Positions 13,717-13,844 of a stretch of DNA of 13,844 nt are shown in pieces. Location of the stretch: NCBI GenBank assembly GCA_022562655.1, contig JADFOU010000022.1, positions 1 to 13,844 of the forward strand, in the 5' to 3' direction. Below the pieces are notes generated by a model that did not search any database, had not been told where the DNA came from, and saw nothing but the letters and a program-made list of their open reading frames with translations. This DNA comes from a candidate division TA06 bacterium (GTDB taxonomy: Bacteria; Hydrothermota; DG-26; E44-bin18; JADFOU01). Positions within the stretch are counted from its first letter, which is position 1. The number at the start of each line of letters is the position of its first letter. The position numbers and the translations under genes are program-made.

Positions 13717-13793
13717 ACCATAAAGACACAAAGTACACAAAGTCACACTTTCAAATTTAATATTTTTTTCTTCATCCTTTGTGCCTTTATGGT
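13717..13793. repeat. family B repeat (copy 3) as an inverted pair upstream of thioredoxin
   Basis: ACCATAAAGACACAAAG (13717-13733) and CTTTGTGCCTTTATGGT (13777-13793) are reverse complements with one mismatch, separated by 43 nt that include a further ACACAAAG unit and an A/T-rich centre. The whole element is a 77-nt imperfect palindrome like a small non-autonomous mobile element, but no target duplication is evident. It occupies the thioredoxin 5' leader or promoter region. Confidence 0.7.
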
Positions 13794-13844
13794 AAATAGT
13801 AGTTTATCTTCCGATTCGCATGATATCATTAAATGTGACAAAGA

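Overview
The window looks like a chromosomal segment of an uncultured Gram-negative bacterium. It encodes an ADP-heptose-type glycosyltransferase used for LPS core, an outer-membrane beta-barrel protein ending in Phe, and two periplasmic peptidoglycan-cleaving enzymes. Base composition is roughly balanced. I cannot assign a phylum from the sequence. The abundance of small interspersed repeats, including inside genes, resembles what is seen in many uncultured candidate-phylum and deltaproteobacterial-type genomes; that is an impression, not a placement. No rRNA, tRNA, CRISPR array or transposase is visible.

Layout. (1) 62-683, plus strand: a compact type II toxin-antitoxin operon (Phd/YefM-like antitoxin, RelE/ParE-like toxin) with a textbook sigma-70 promoter and a palindromic operator. 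(2) 684-837: structured, repeat-rich convergent spacer. (3) 838-2355, minus strand: N-acetylmuramoyl-L-alanine amidase with stalk, AMIN and Amidase_3 domains. (4) 2439-9171, plus strand: a run of six genes. They are a small multi-span membrane protein, a 750-residue outer-membrane barrel with N-terminal Ig-like domains, a small membrane/coiled-coil protein, an ECF sigma factor, a zinc-finger membrane anti-sigma factor, and an 825-residue secreted protein of eight Ig-like repeats. A GGAACTT-N17-TCTAA promoter lies directly before the sigma gene and a hairpin plus T-tract ends the run at 9421. (5) 9413-13694, minus strand: thioredoxin, glycosyltransferase family 9, and a TPR-containing Slt70-like lytic transglycosylase.

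How the genes may work together. The sigma factor, its anti-sigma factor and the Ig-repeat protein probably form a self-activating envelope-response operon. The periplasmic domain of the anti-sigma factor resembles the second Ig-like domain of the barrel protein upstream, which suggests a linked surface system, possibly one in which the barrel's state is sensed. I do not recognise this gene set as a described system. The flanking amidase, transglycosylase and heptosyltransferase-like enzyme keep the whole neighbourhood on an envelope theme.

The most unusual feature is a family of 7-bp-periodic, partly self-complementary repeats. They sit in frame inside coding sequences: four in the lytic transglycosylase, two internal to the glycosyltransferase and one across its 3' end. 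One 133-nt tract appears to encode the whole signal-peptide region of the Ig-repeat protein. A second, 9-bp-periodic family overlaps the apparent start codons of the amidase and thioredoxin, so those starts are uncertain. A third family of short hairpins also lies within the transglycosylase gene.
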